A stretch of 64,000 nt of DNA, from assembly GCA_947175335.1 (NCBI GenBank), contig CAMWMF010000004.1:1-64000 (forward strand). Direction: 5' to 3'. Within the stretch, counting starts at the first letter, position 1. Each line of letters begins with the position of its first letter. The position numbers and the translations under genes were made by a program. Under the pieces are notes generated by a model, which worked only from the letters and a program-made list of their open reading frames with translations, was not told the DNA's origin and ran no database searches. The DNA is from an uncultured Clostridia bacterium. GTDB taxonomy: Bacteria; Bacillota; Clostridia; Christensenellales; Pumilibacteraceae. Below, one piece after another: positions 38,291 to 49,300 of this stretch.

Positions 38291-38812
38291 ATGAATTCCG
38301 AGTTAAACAATTTTATTAAGAGCCATTTCAGTTTGTTTGAAGATAATCCGGTCAATCAAATCAAGATTGACCATTATTCTTGGTCGGAAAAGTCCATATA
38401 TAGGTATTATGATAAACAGTTGATTAACAGGCGATTGATTAGACAGGTGGAGATCGCCGTTGAGAATGAGTTTCTTAAATGGGACAATGAAGAATCAAAG
38501 CGATTTATGATAGATGGTCTTAGCTTAATGCGCTGTGACAGGAACATTCCGAGTAGTGACGCATGGGAAGATGCTAATGCTTTGGAAAACGCAGCAATCA
38601 AGTCTTTGCAGTCGCTTATTCAAGAAAACGTCGATTTGGATATTATGAGTGCTGTGTGTGAGGTAGAGTGTCAGTTACAAGAAGCAAAAACACAAGAGGA
38701 CATTCGACTTGTGCAAATTTACGAACGCATCTTGTACGAACTTAACGAATGTTCTATGAGAGAGTTTAACGAGCTGAAGATGGCTACATTGGGTGGAATA
38801 GAAAGTTTATGA
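38291..38812 (+). CDS. Hypothetical protein, end of FtsK/WXG operon
   Basis: 173 aa; RBS ggag upstream. Confidence 0.55.
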   Translation: MNSELNNFIKSHFSLFEDNPVNQIKIDHYSWSEKSIYRYYDKQLINRRLIRQVEIAVENEFLKWDNEESKRFMIDGLSLMRCDRNIPSSDAWEDANALENAAIKSLQSLIQENVDLDIMSAVCEVECQLQEAKTQEDIRLVQIYERILYELNECSMREFNELKMATLGGIESL

Positions 38813-38978
38813 TGGCGTTCCCATTCAAACATTTTTAGCTCGAATATCTTGATGTTTTCGGCATTCTTAAAATACATTAGAGAAAACAAAGCAAAAATAT
38901 AATCATACCATATTCGTATTGGTTGTTGAGTCGATAAAGTATATAATAAAAATTTTAGGAAAATTTTCTGTAAAACGC

Positions 38979-39007
38979 TTGACAGTCTAAAAATCAAGTT
39001 GTATAAT
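38979..39007 (+). promoter_or_regulatory. Perfect consensus sigma-A promoter
   Basis: TTGACA-N17-TATAAT. Confidence 0.9.
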
Positions 39008-39014
39008 GGGCATA

Positions 39015-39044
39015 TTCTATATGGAACAAGTGTTCCATATAGAA
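39015..39044. promoter_or_regulatory. LexA/DinR-type operator
   Basis: TTCTATATGGAACA-AG-TGTTCCATATAGAA: perfect 14-bp arms with GAAC-N4-GTTC core. Confidence 0.8.
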
Positions 39045-39056
39045 AAAGAGGTGCAA

Positions 39057-39653
39057 ATGAGAAGCAAAGATCAAGACCTATTGAACGGAATTCAGCAATT
39101 TATCATGTCGTATTGCGATAGGCATGGATATGGTCCATCAGTCAGAGAGGTGGCTAGTGAACTCGGCATAGGACAAACATCAGCGTTTCGCTATATGGCT
39201 GAGCTTGAAAGGCAAGGAAGAATAACGAAAGGTCGTGTAACCTATGAATCGAACTCACTTGCGGGTGATCGTGAAATGCGGTCGGTGGCAATTGTTGGCT
39301 CTGTTCCGTGTGGTCCGCTTACAGCTGAGGAAGAGTACATCGAAGGATATATAAAATTACCCGAATCGCTTATTGGAACGGGGCAGTACTATTTCCTAAA
39401 AGCAAGTGGCGATTCGATGATAGGCGCAGGTATAGATGATGGTGATTTAGTGCTTATCAGACAGCAAGAAACGGCTGACATAAATGATATAGTCGTTGCA
39501 CTCGTCGAAAACGAGAACACGCTTAAAAGATTGAAATACAACGTAAAAAAGAAACGATACTACTTGCATCCCGAAAATGAAATGATGGACGATATTTATG
39601 TTGATAATCTATTGATACAAGGAGTTGCAGTAAAAGTATTCAAGGATTTGTGA
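39057..39653 (+). CDS. LexA-family repressor/protease
   Basis: N-terminal wHTH, VPCGPLTAEEE cleavage region, ASGDSMIGAGIDDGDLVLI (Ser), ENENTLKRL (Lys); ATG 39057 after aaagaggtg. Confidence 0.88.
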   Translation: MRSKDQDLLNGIQQFIMSYCDRHGYGPSVREVASELGIGQTSAFRYMAELERQGRITKGRVTYESNSLAGDREMRSVAIVGSVPCGPLTAEEEYIEGYIKLPESLIGTGQYYFLKASGDSMIGAGIDDGDLVLIRQQETADINDIVVALVENENTLKRLKYNVKKKRYYLHPENEMMDDIYVDNLLIQGVAVKVFKDL

Positions 39654-39660
39654 GGACATA

Positions 39661-40938
39661 ATGGTACAGACTACACGCATAAACACTTGCATAGATATGA
39701 AGACATTTTATGCTTCTGTCGAATGCCGCGAACGAGGTTTAAATCCTTTTGAAACAAACCTTGTGGTAGCTGATGTGTCGCGTGGATCGAACGCATTGTG
39801 TCTTGCGGTATCTCCAAAGTTAAAAGCGCAAGGAGTCCGAAACCGTTGTAGGCTATCCGAGATACCGAGGGAAATTAAGTATATAATAGCTCCACCGCAA
39901 ATGGCTTTATACATAGAGGTGGCAGCAGATATCTATGACATATATCTTGATTACATTTCGCCGGAAGATATACACGTTTATTCAATCGATGAGTCGTTTA
40001 TAGACATTACGCCGTACCTTAAAATTTACAACATGGACGCTATGTCGTTCGTAAAAATGTTGGTTGATGAGATAGCCATTAGAGCAAAAATTCCGGCGAC
40101 AGCAGGAATTGGAACAAACCTATACCTTGCAAAGATTGCGCTGGATATAACCGCAAAGAAAAACAAATCCCACATAGCGTACCTTGACGAAGAAACATAC
40201 CGCGAAACACTTTGGACACATCGACCTATAACAGATTTTTGGCAAGTGGCAGATGGAACGGCAAATCGGCTTGCGCGGATGGCAATATACGATATGCGCG
40301 GTGTAGCGCATGGATCCGTCGATTTGCTTTACAAGACATTTGGCGTCAATGCTGAGCTTTTAATTGACCACGCTTGGGGAAGGGAGTCGTGTACTATCGC
40401 CGATATAAAGAAATACAAGAGCAAATCTAAGTCGGTGTCATTCTCACAAATACTCCCAAGAGATTATTCGTTTGACGAAGCTCGGATCGTTATGACAGAA
40501 ATGGTACAACACGGCGCATACGAGTTAATGAAACGTCATGTGGTAGCAAGCCGAGTATGTATTTATGTATCATACACGCATAGCGAAATACCGTCAACAC
40601 ATGCTGCGGCAAGGTTAAGAGTAGTAACAGCGCTTAACTCAAAGTTCGCGCCCGTGGTATTAGACCTATATGATAGCTACGTAAACAGAATGGTCAAAAT
40701 CCGAAGACTTGGAATCAGCTTTGAAAATGTGGTCGATGAAGGATGTGAGGGATATGACTTGTTCACAGATATGGAGAATGTCGAAAAGGAAAAGAGCCGC
40801 GAACACGTAGTGTTAGCATTGAAAGCGAAGTATGGAAAAAATGCCGTGCTTGTTGGTACAAACTTTATGAAAGGTGCCACACAACGAGAGCGCAATACAT
40901 TTATAGGAGGTCACAGAGCGGGAGATGACACAAAGTGA
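39661..40938 (+). CDS. Y-family DNA polymerase (UmuC/ImuB-like)
   Basis: CIDMKTFYASVECRERGLNP, VYSIDESFIDITPYL, AGIGTNLYLAKIALDI. Confidence 0.92.
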   Translation: MVQTTRINTCIDMKTFYASVECRERGLNPFETNLVVADVSRGSNALCLAVSPKLKAQGVRNRCRLSEIPREIKYIIAPPQMALYIEVAADIYDIYLDYISPEDIHVYSIDESFIDITPYLKIYNMDAMSFVKMLVDEIAIRAKIPATAGIGTNLYLAKIALDITAKKNKSHIAYLDEETYRETLWTHRPITDFWQVADGTANRLARMAIYDMRGVAHGSVDLLYKTFGVNAELLIDHAWGRESCTIADIKKYKSKSKSVSFSQILPRDYSFDEARIVMTEMVQHGAYELMKRHVVASRVCIYVSYTHSEIPSTHAAARLRVVTALNSKFAPVVLDLYDSYVNRMVKIRRLGISFENVVDEGCEGYDLFTDMENVEKEKSREHVVLALKAKYGKNAVLVGTNFMKGATQRERNTFIGGHRAGDDTK

Positions 40939-41242
40939 TCGCGCAAAACAATTTATGCCTTTTGATGCAATGAAAGGGTTGTCAGAAGCGCTAAGAGAGC
41001 GAGAAGAAAAGCACCTTCGCGTCGAGAAACGAGAACTATCCGAGGAATCGGCGGATCAGTTATCCGCAACTATCAGCAAGGTCGCAAAAGGAATGGCGGT
41101 GAGGATAGAGTATTATCGCTCATTCCACGAAGTAACAAAGCAAGGGAAAGTTACCAATATTGATTATGTGTACAGATATTTTGTCATCGACGAAGAGCGC
41201 ATCTATTTTGATGACTTATACCAACTGCAAATAATAGATTAA
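40925..41242 (+). CDS. YolD-like protein
   Basis: DRAKQFMPFDAMKGLSEALREREEK; overlaps the polymerase gene. Confidence 0.85.
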   Translation: MTQSDRAKQFMPFDAMKGLSEALREREEKHLRVEKRELSEESADQLSATISKVAKGMAVRIEYYRSFHEVTKQGKVTNIDYVYRYFVIDEERIYFDDLYQLQIID

Positions 41243-41407
41243 GTAGATAATAAAAAATTGAGGTATTTGTTTGCTTGAATAGTAGCCCCTGTTTGAGCGT
41301 TTCATATACGGCATACGAATGAACTTGCCACATTGTCGGATTTCCTAACCGATGAGATTAGCAAGTGAACTGGCGCGTTCGTGTGCGTAGGAAAAGGAGG
41401 TATAATA

Positions 41408-41584
41408 GTGAAGAAGTTTATAACGTGTCCAAACTGCGGACATAAGCTGTTCAAAGCTGAGATAGGCTCGTCGATAGACGTAACGTGTCCAAGCTGTAAG
41501 CAGCCGTTCGAAGTGACGGTAAGCAAAGAATCTGTAATAACGATTGATAAAAGTGTAAACAAACCGTGCGCTAAAACCGCATAA
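41408..41584 (+). CDS. Small zinc-ribbon protein (Com/KTR-like)
   Basis: ITCPNCGHKLFKAEIGSSIDVTCPSCKQPFEV; GTG 41408 after ggaggt. Confidence 0.65.
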   Translation: MKKFITCPNCGHKLFKAEIGSSIDVTCPSCKQPFEVTVSKESVITIDKSVNKPCAKTA

Positions 41585-41707
41585 CTACTAACAACAATTT
41601 AATAGCGCGATGCGTTGCAGAGATGTCGATTCCGCAAGCGGTAAGACCTAACGCAAAGCGAGCATTTGTCGAAGAGATGTTTTTACTACACTCATAGAAG
41701 CAGTAAT

Positions 41708-41770
41708 GACCTGACAGATACGCCGAATCCATAAAAGGATAAGGGTTGTCTGTCAGGTCTTTTTTTGTGC
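41708..41770 (+). terminator. Strong intrinsic terminator
   Basis: gacctgacagata...tgtctgtcaggtctttttttg. Confidence 0.8.
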
Positions 41771-41798
41771 CTAAAAATAGATAACTCCTATTTCCGGC

Positions 41799-41836
41799 TG
41801 CGAGATTCGGTATTCGCAGTCGGGCTTTTTCTTTTA
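41799..41836 (+). terminator. Second hairpin with U-tract
   Basis: ctgcga-gattcggtat-tcgcag...ctttttctttt. Confidence 0.5.
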
Positions 41837-41898
41837 TAAGGCTTGGAATCTGTCCGATTGTTATTTTAATTAGACCAAAAAATCGGAGGATTTCAAAA

Positions 41899-42399
41899 AT
41901 GGAAAACAATGGCAAGAGATTTTATCTCACAATCAAGGGACAAGAAGTGGAAGTAAGTGAAGAAGTTTATCGTGCTTATATTCAACCCGTCAGAGCGGAA
42001 CGGCGTAGAAAACAACGAGCGTTCCGGTGCAAGATTAAAGGCAAAAAGGGAAACCTTGTACGTTGTCAAAAAGCCTGCCGTGAGTGTCCGTATGCGCTTT
42101 CAGGGCATAATGCGCTCGGCAATAACCTTTCGTTAGATAGGATGAAAGACGACGGAGTAGAAGTCGAGGATCGTCGCTTGGATGTTGAACAGAACTACAT
42201 AGAAAGAGAAGAAAAGCGAGAGTTATATGCAGCCATAGAGCAACTTACGCCGCGCCAAAAAACACTGGTTAGAATGATTTACTTTGATGGTATGTCGCAG
42301 GAAGAAGTGGCAGCCCGTTTATCAATGTCCAAGCAAGCGGTTAGTAATTCAATGCAGAGAATTTACGCTTCGTTGCGAAGATTTTTAGAAAAAAACTAA
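41899..42399 (+). CDS. Sigma-70 region-4-like regulator of ICE
   Basis: LTPRQKTLVRMIYFDGMSQEEVAARLSMSKQAVSNSMQRIYASLRRF. Confidence 0.8.
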   Translation: MENNGKRFYLTIKGQEVEVSEEVYRAYIQPVRAERRRKQRAFRCKIKGKKGNLVRCQKACRECPYALSGHNALGNNLSLDRMKDDGVEVEDRRLDVEQNYIEREEKRELYAAIEQLTPRQKTLVRMIYFDGMSQEEVAARLSMSKQAVSNSMQRIYASLRRFLEKN

Positions 42400-42413
42400 A
42401 ATAATTTAATTTT

Positions 42414-42460
42414 GACCGTGTACTTTTGCAAAAATGTGTGCTTGGTTAAGTGAAGGGGTA
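42414..42460 (+). repeat. Copy B of the dispersed ~47-bp element (also at 26232)
   Basis: gaccgtgtacttttgcaaaaatgtgtgcttggttaagtgaaggggta. Confidence 0.7.
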
Positions 42461-42497
42461 AGGACATTACTGCTGAGAGTAAGGAGAAAGGGCAAAA

Positions 42498-42743
42498 ATG
42501 AAACTCAATATTGAAGAGTTTGAAAGCTTTGCAAGAAAGCAAGGATACGAGAGTGGAGCTGAACTGTTTGAAGCTCTCGGCTATACAGCAGAAGACTATG
42601 AGGACTATAAGAACGGTAAGAACATTACCCGAATAATGCTCATGCGCATGTATATGGATATAGGCGTATCAGACGTAGTAGGCTTCGTGGACTTCGGCTC
42701 ATACGAGTGGGAAAAGAACATTGACCTATTCGACAAACTGTAA
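42498..42743 (+). CDS. Small HTH-like ICE protein
   Basis: 81 aa, RBS aaggag. Confidence 0.6.
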   Translation: MKLNIEEFESFARKQGYESGAELFEALGYTAEDYEDYKNGKNITRIMLMRMYMDIGVSDVVGFVDFGSYEWEKNIDLFDKL

Positions 42744-42763
42744 AAATTTTTGGAGGTACATAG

Positions 42764-43021
42764 ATGAAACTTAAAATCGAAGAGTTTGAGAATTACGCCA
42801 AGCGTAGTGGAATGACTGCAAGCACCTTGCTCAAAAAAATAGGCGGCGGGAAGCTTGCTTACAATCAACTCAAACAAGGAAAAGCACTTGGGTATGACAT
42901 TGCTCGGAATATGTATAACGCATTGGGCGAGTGGGTCTTTCTTACTTTAATAGATTTCGAGGAGGAAACACTTGATGGCTTCAAATCAAAGTTTGTGCAA
43001 GTCGGCACCAAACTGTATTGA
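42764..43021 (+). CDS. Small HTH-like ICE protein (paralog of 42498)
   Basis: MKLKIEEFENYAKRSG versus MKLNIEEFESFARKQG. Confidence 0.6.
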   Translation: MKLKIEEFENYAKRSGMTASTLLKKIGGGKLAYNQLKQGKALGYDIARNMYNALGEWVFLTLIDFEEETLDGFKSKFVQVGTKLY

Positions 43022-43340
43022 TTCGACGGTCGGTTATCCGCTTAAAAAGCGTCAGCTCAAAGATTGGATATACGATAACGGTAAAACTCAACCGTATGTA
43101 GCAAAGCGGCTTGGTATCACAAAGGACGAGCTGCAACGTAAACTTAACGAGCATGAGCCGTTCGATAAGCAACAGATCCGAAGCCTTGTGTATCTTGTGG
43201 GAGCGGAAACAGCAATAGATATTATTTATTTTCCCACGCTCAAGGAGAAGCGCAAGGTATGGCGAAAGACATTCGGTAAAAAACGAAAAGAGGAGGGCGA
43301 ACAACTGAATGAGCGAAGTAAAAAGACTAAGCAATCGTAA
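42975..43340 (+). CDS. HTH-like ICE protein
   Basis: LKDWIYDNGKTQPYVAKRLGITKDELQRKL; RBS gaggag. Confidence 0.6.
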   Translation: MASNQSLCKSAPNCIDSTVGYPLKKRQLKDWIYDNGKTQPYVAKRLGITKDELQRKLNEHEPFDKQQIRSLVYLVGAETAIDIIYFPTLKEKRKVWRKTFGKKRKEEGEQLNERSKKTKQS

Positions 43341-46300
43341 CGAGCTTATTTCCGCTATGTTGGCGGATGGCGAACAGCTAAAAAGCTTTTATCGGTTCAT
43401 AGCGCAAAACCCGCATATCAGCTTGCACGACGCTTGTCAGATAATCATAGAGCGCCCCAATGCTACGGTGTGTTTTTCGTTCAACGAGTGGGCAGCTATG
43501 GGGCGGCGGATTACGAGAGGCAGAAAAGGTATACCGTACTACAATGCCGACGGATATAAAGAGTTTGTTTTCGACGCAAACGATACCCACGGCGACATGC
43601 GGTATTCACGACCGATACTTCCTATGAAGTGCTTGTTAAGTGGCTTAGATGAACTTAACGATACGGAATTAGCCAATGACGAGCGTAGCGATTATAGAAA
43701 GATTCGTAAGGGTGTACAGCTCTATTTGCAGGAACGCGGCGAGATTTCGGGCGATACGACAAGAGATAAGGCACTTATAGACGGTATAACATATTCGTTG
43801 TATTCCAAAACCGGATTTCCTAAAAGTTCGGGGATAGATATAAGCGGGCTGCCGTATTCTTATATCGAAAACGCGGCTTTTGTAAAAGACGTTTATACTT
43901 GGACGGGTATGCTTGTTCAGGACATAGAAGAGGCGTACCGCGAAAGCACAGAAGAAGTTAAGGTTATCGACGACATAGAAGTAGAAACGGTATCAGACGA
44001 GCCTGTAATTACTGTCGAACAGACGGAAAAGGTTATCGAAGAACATTCGGTAGAGTCAGAGCCGAATCACCCCATGTATCCGCTGTACAAGCGGTATATG
44101 GAAGTACAGAACGAGAAACCGCAAGCAGTTGTTATGACGCGATTGGGCGATTTTTACGAGATGTACGGTGACAGCGCGGTTATTGCTTCGAAAACGTTAG
44201 ACTTAACTTTAACAGGGCGTAATGTCGGTCTGCCAGACAGGGTTGCCATGTGTGGTGTGCCGTATCACGCAATAGACAAGTATTTGGACAAAATGCTTGA
44301 ATCGCGTGGTGTGGTACTTATAGAGCCTGACGCAGAGCCGAAGTATATTATGTCACACGCGGAAGCGCTTGAACAAAACGCGACTGCCGAAAACACGCAA
44401 GCGGATAATACCACGCAAGTAGAAAGCGCCGAGCAAATAACGCCCATAGACGAACAGTCGGACGATGACGATTGGCGCAGTGAACTTGCCGACGAGCTGA
44501 CCGACCTTGATGAAGAGCAAGACGAGGACATCGATGAGCCTTTCGATGACGAGGAAGAGCTTGACGAGGATACCGACGATTTTGACGAGAGCGAGGACGA
44601 GGAACAAACCGTTCGTACAAAACGAGGTAAGAAACAGTCAAAAGGTAAGTCCACGAAAAAAGACGAAAAGGGCATAAAAGACCGAAAACGCAAGGTGAAA
44701 GCACAGCCTACGTTGTTCGATTTAGCCGAGCCGAAAGAACAATCGCCGGAGGAAGCTCTTATCGAGCGGCAGTTGAAATACGGCAGCCGTATACAGTATG
44801 GCAAATTCCGTATTTTCGACAAATATCAGGAAAATCCTACCTTAAAAACATTTGCTGAGTTTTTAAAGAAAGAGTACGGTATAGGCGGTTTTGGCGGTTG
44901 GAATGGAGATAACCAAGATCATAACGGCAAAGGCATCAAAATGGCACATCGTGGTGAAAAGGGCGAGTATCTCGTTCAGGTTACGCTCAAATGGCCCGAC
45001 GTCGCTGTGCGCATAGCCGACCTTATAGACGACGATAACTATTTAACCGAACAGGAAAAGGAAAAGTACGTCGAATATAAAGTCGAGCAAAATCGTTTGC
45101 GTGAGCAACGCGCAGAAGAGGAGCGCCGCAAGAACGACTTTATAAGCAAAGTCATAGTATCGGCTAATGAAGAGCGCAAGCAGCGCATTTTAGACGAGTA
45201 CGCAATCACCACCAAAATTGTAACTTTTTCCGAATTTCTCCAAAACGAATACGGCGTAAGCGAGGAACAAGGCGATGGATTCTATGCTGTTTACAATCAA
45301 GCAGGTGTTTGGCTACACAAAGAAAAAGGCGACGACTACCGAAACAGGATATATCTGAATTGGAATGAGTTTGCCGACAAAGTTTGTTCGCTCATAGAAG
45401 ATAATAAATACATTACGTCGGAGATACAAGTCGCGCCGCGTTTAAATCAATTCAAAGAACTGACAGCAAAAGACAGAGCGTTTTTCGATAGCTACCAACA
45501 AAGATTTATGCTTGAGCCTACCAATTCGATGTGGGACGAAGTGCAGTCTTGCAACACTATTGCCAACGGTATTTATGAGGTGTCTACGGCAGGACACGGC
45601 GGCATTATGATTGATGCCGATCTTGCGCCGCACATTCTTTCACCGGAAGCATTGAAAAGTGGCGTAATCGACGGCGGGTATTATTGTTACGAGGAAGATT
45701 GCGACGCGTGTATTCCGCTCCGTGAACTGTGGGATAAAGGCATCTTAACCGAAGCAAGCGAGTATTTTACGCATTTCTACGTCAATTCAAATAGACCCGA
45801 AGCAAAAAATGGCAGCGTTCATTTCAACGACGCGACCGAAGAGGAAAAGACGGCACACTTCAAATGGTGGAATAACACCATCAACGGGTCGTTGGAAAAT
45901 TGGAACGAAAAGTATTGGCAAGCCCACGAGCAAGCCGAGCTGTCGCCCGTACAGCAAAAGATTAAAGCTATTGTTGATCGTATTGTAAAAGAAGGGACGG
46001 AAAACACAAGCGAGGGTAATTGGGTAGTATACTTCGACGAGTTCGGTGACGACGAACAGTTCGTCAGAGACCATCAAGACGAGATCGCAGATATGCTTGC
46101 TTCGCGTGAAGAAGTGGCTGAGATAGATATAGATAATGACGGTTTCGACACGACCTATTATCTTGATTACTGCCCGAATTACGAAGATACTTGGCACGAG
46201 TTTGAAGATGAGAGCGACACCAAAAACACTGACCTAAACGGCGTTTTAGACCAAAGCGAGTTAGGTGGTGCGAAAACGAGATTCCGCAACAACGTAGCGG

Positions 46301-49300
46301 CAATTAAGCTTGTTAACAAACTGTACGCCGAAAATCGCAACCCTACGGACGCCGAGAAAAAAGTCCTTGCGCAGTTCGTAGGTTGGGGTGGCTTGTCGCA
46401 AGCGTTCGACGAAAATAACCAACAATGGAAAAAAGAATACGCCGAGCTGAAAGCCTTGCTTTCGCAAGAGGATTACGAACAAGCGCGGAGCAGTACATTA
46501 AACGCATATTACACGCCAAACAACGTTATTAGCGGAGTGTATTCTGCGCTCGGTAGGTTTGGCGTAAAAGGCAACAATCGTATTCTTGAGCCGGCGATGG
46601 GTACGGGCAACTTTTTCGGATTTATGCCGAAAGATATAGCCGACGGTAGCAGATTGTACGGCGTGGAATTGGACAATCTTACGGGCAGGATAGCGGCTAA
46701 GCTATATCCGCAAGCAAGTGTGCAGATAAAAGGTTTTGAGGACACAACCTTCCCGAACGATAAGTTCGACATTGTAGTGGGTAACGTACCGTTCGGTGGC
46801 TACGGTGTTGCGGACAGCGATTATAACTCCTACAATTTCAAAGTTCACGACTACTTCCTTGCAAAGTCCATTGACAAAGTAAAGCCGAATGGTATCGTCG
46901 CCATCGTGACGAGCAAAGGCACAATGGACAAACTTAACCCGTCGGCAAGGAAATACGTTGCGGAGCGCGCCGAGTTGATCGGGGCAATAAGACTTCCGAA
47001 CACGGCGTTCAAACAGACCGCAGGCACGGAAGCTGTAGCGGACATTCTTTTCTTTCGGAAACGCACTGAGCGAATTAGCACGGACACCGAGAACATAGAG
47101 TGGCTCGGCACGTGCAAGACAGCGGAAGGCTATGAGATAAATAACTATTTCGTAAGCCATCCCGAAATGGTACTCGGCACACTAACGGAAGATATAGGAC
47201 TTTACGGCGGCAAAGACGTGACAGTCAATCCCAACGGAAGAGATTTGTCCGAAGCAATAGCGGAAGCGGTGAAAATGTTGCCGCAAGGCTTCTTTACAGC
47301 ACCCGAAACTTCGCCCATACAGGACGAAGTAGAAGTTGACTACAATGTCAAGCCTATGTGCTACAAAGCCGACAGTGGGCGTTTATATATGCGTATAGGC
47401 GACGAAATGGTCGAGCAGCGCATACCGAGCTATCCCAAAGACGCTTATCAGCGGATACAAGGCATGATTGCTTTGCGCGAGGAATTACACCGCATTTTGG
47501 ACATCCAAATCAAAGGGTGTTCGGACGAAGTGTTAGCTGACGAGCAAAAGCGGCTCAATGCAATGTACGATAGGTTTGTCGGTAAATACGGCGAGATAAA
47601 CAGTCAAACAAATACAAGACTGTTCAAAGATGATGGGGATAGTGCGCTACTTTTTGCTTGCGAGAATATCGATGAAGAAACCAAAAAGATAAGCAAGGCG
47701 GAAGTATTCTACAAGCGCACCATACGTCCTTATGCAGTACCCACAAATACAGACGATTGCTTCGAAGCGTTGCAAATTAGCCGTAACGAACGCGGCAAGG
47801 TTGACATCGGTTATATTGAGGAGTTGACGGGTAAGGACTTCGATACCGTGCTTTTTGAGCTTGGCGATTCCGTTTTCCGTAACCCCGAAACAGTGGACGA
47901 AACAAACAAGTATTCAGGCTATGAAACTGCCGAGGAGTATTTGTCAGGGCGCGTCGTAGATAAGCTGCACACAGCGGAAATGTATGCCGAACAGTCGCCC
48001 GAATACAAGCGCAACGTAGAAGCTTTACAGCAAGTGCAACCCACGCCGTTGACGGCAAGCGAAATATCGGTAAGACTCGGCGCAACGTGGGTAGACAAGG
48101 AGCTGTACAAACAATTCTACTGTGAGCTTGTCGGCGTTTATTGGTGGCAGCGCAGTGATGTGGAAATGTTCTACAACCCGTTCGACAGCAGTTGGCGATT
48201 GGATCAAAAAGATACAGTGCGCTCATATACGCAAATGAAGCAGAAAGAGGTTTACGGTACACAACGCGCTCCGGCATACAGGCTGTTAATCGACAGTATG
48301 AATTTGAGAGCTACGACCATTTACGATACCGTAGTGGACGCGGACGGCAAAGAAAAACGTGTACTCAATCAAGCCGAAACGATTGCTGCGCGAGAAAAGC
48401 AAAACCAAATCAAAGAGCGATTTGCCGATTGGATATTCGAAAATCCCGAACGCAGGGAGCAGTTGGAACAAACATACAACAGGCTGTTCAACCAAATTCG
48501 ATTGCCAAGCTACGACGGGAGTTATCTGAAATTCCCCGAAATGAATCCGGCGATAGAACTTAAACCACACCAAAAGAACGCAGTACACCGAATAATAACA
48601 AGCCCTAACAGTACGCTGTTGCATCACGTTGTAGGTAGCGGCAAGACTTACACCATGATAGCTTCCATAATGAAAATGCGGCAGCTCGGTATTTGTAAAA
48701 AGGCTATGGTCGCAGTGCCCAATCATCTTACGCAGCAGTGGGCAAGCGAGTGGCGAAAGCTGTATCCAAACGCGAAAATCCTTGTAGCATCCAAAGAGGA
48801 CTTGGAAAAGGACAACCGCCAAAGGTTTGTCAGCAAGGTCGCTTTGGGCGATTGGGACGGTATTATAATAGCGCAATCGAGTTTTGCCAAAATACCTATT
48901 TCGCAAGAACGGCAGATTACAAAGCTTCGGCAAGAAATAAAGCTAATCGAGCAGACCGTAGAAAGGCAATGGGCAGAAAACGGTATGCCGCGCGGCGCAG
49001 TCAAGAACTTGGAGCGCATAAAAAAGAGCCGCGAAGCCATGCTCAAAAAACTTATGGACGGAGATAAGAAAGACGACGTCCTAACGTTTGAGAGCTTGGG
49101 CGTGGATTATTTATACATAGACGAAGCGCACAACTACAAAAACTTGTTCCTGTTCACAAAGATGAATAACGTAGCGGGTGTGTCTAACGCCGCAAGCCAA
49201 AGGGCGAGTGATGTCAAGCTTAAATGCGAGTATTTACAAGAAATGCACAAGTCCGACCGCGGCGTTATTTTCGCTACGGGTACACCCATAAGCAACTCGA

